DNA of 5,283 nucleotides from Deltaproteobacteria bacterium (GTDB lineage: Bacteria; Desulfobacterota; Desulfobacteria; Desulfobacterales; Desulfatirhabdiaceae). Below are positions 5,195 to 5,283 of this stretch, piece after piece. Under the pieces are notes generated by a model, which was not told where the DNA came from, ran no database searches, and was given only the letters and a program-made list of their open reading frames with translations. Both the position numbers and the translations under genes were made by a program. The DNA is taken from assembly GCA_026388755.1 (NCBI GenBank), contig JAPLJE010000701.1:1-5283 (forward strand), written 5' to 3'. Every line of letters starts with the position of its first letter. Within the stretch, counting starts at the first letter, position 1.

Positions 5195-5283
5195 TCAGGC
5201 CGGAACCAGTTGAAGCCCCAGAGATTTTGCTTGGTTAATTATTCGTTTTTTCAAACGTATCTGGTGAATTTTTTCTTGTTCCG
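5195..5283 (-). CDS. C-terminal end of an ORF cut by the window edge, resembling a transposase tail
   Basis: The minus strand from the right edge encodes 28 residues ending in TGA (5197-5195): a lysine/arginine-rich helix (IRLKKRIINQAKSLG) followed by LQLVPA and the stop. Endings of this form, a basic helix then LGxxLVP, occur in several insertion-sequence transposases, but 28 residues are too few to name a family. Both identity and the reality of the gene need sequence beyond position 5283. No terminal inverted repeat could be identified in the 166 bp between its stop and the YheU frame. Confidence 0.35.
   Translation of the reverse strand, partial: EQEKIHQIRLKKRIINQAKSLGLQLVPA

Overview
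The window looks like chromosome from an anaerobic bacterium, most likely a Desulfobacterota (deltaproteobacterial) lineage. This rests on the linked pair of a NifU-like Fe-S scaffold gene and a GGGtGRT-family gene, which is typical of strict anaerobes, and on the accessory genes beside it (SagB-type nitroreductase, small bacterial PH-domain protein, DUF2846 protein, YheU/UPF0270 protein). The taxonomic call is inference; no rRNA or tRNA is present.

Layout: (1) 1-873, plus strand, a 5'-truncated serine beta-lactamase-like hydrolase that keeps the YxN and KTG boxes but has lost the SxxK nucleophile region. (2) 874-1311, a non-coding stretch holding two copies of the same roughly 28-30 bp dyad, exactly 99 bp apart, followed by a weak promoter candidate. 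(3) 1312-2994, a two-gene operon: a NifU-like scaffold broken by a frameshift near its C-terminus, then a full-length GGGtGRT protein with a strong ribosome binding site. (4) 2995-3209, a gene-free gap. (5) 3210-4523, a plus-strand cluster: a secreted SagB-type nitroreductase (internal deletion plus frameshift), a PH-domain protein that appears to have lost its membrane hairpin, and a DUF2846 gene with a damaged 5' half and a T7-tract frameshift. (6) 4524-4770, a convergent gap with a GGGGTC/GTCAGAG repeat. (7) 4771-4992, minus strand, an apparently intact YheU/UPF0270 gene. (8) 4993-5283, a structured inverted repeat and, at the edge, the C-terminal end of a minus-strand ORF that resembles a transposase tail.

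The main observation is that five of the seven recognisable genes carry lesions, all best explained as deletions (one base, about 19 bases, about 77-80 bases, an in-frame loss of roughly 25-30 codons, and a 5' truncation), while GGGtGRT and YheU read through cleanly. This suggests genuine gene decay with a deletion bias, with mis-assembly as the main alternative. Deletion sizes are estimated from remembered family patterns, not from an alignment.

Nothing here is clearly a new defence or mobile system. The best leads are the paired dyads upstream of the Fe-S scaffold/GGGtGRT operon, the uncharacterised GGGtGRT protein itself, and the deletion pattern.
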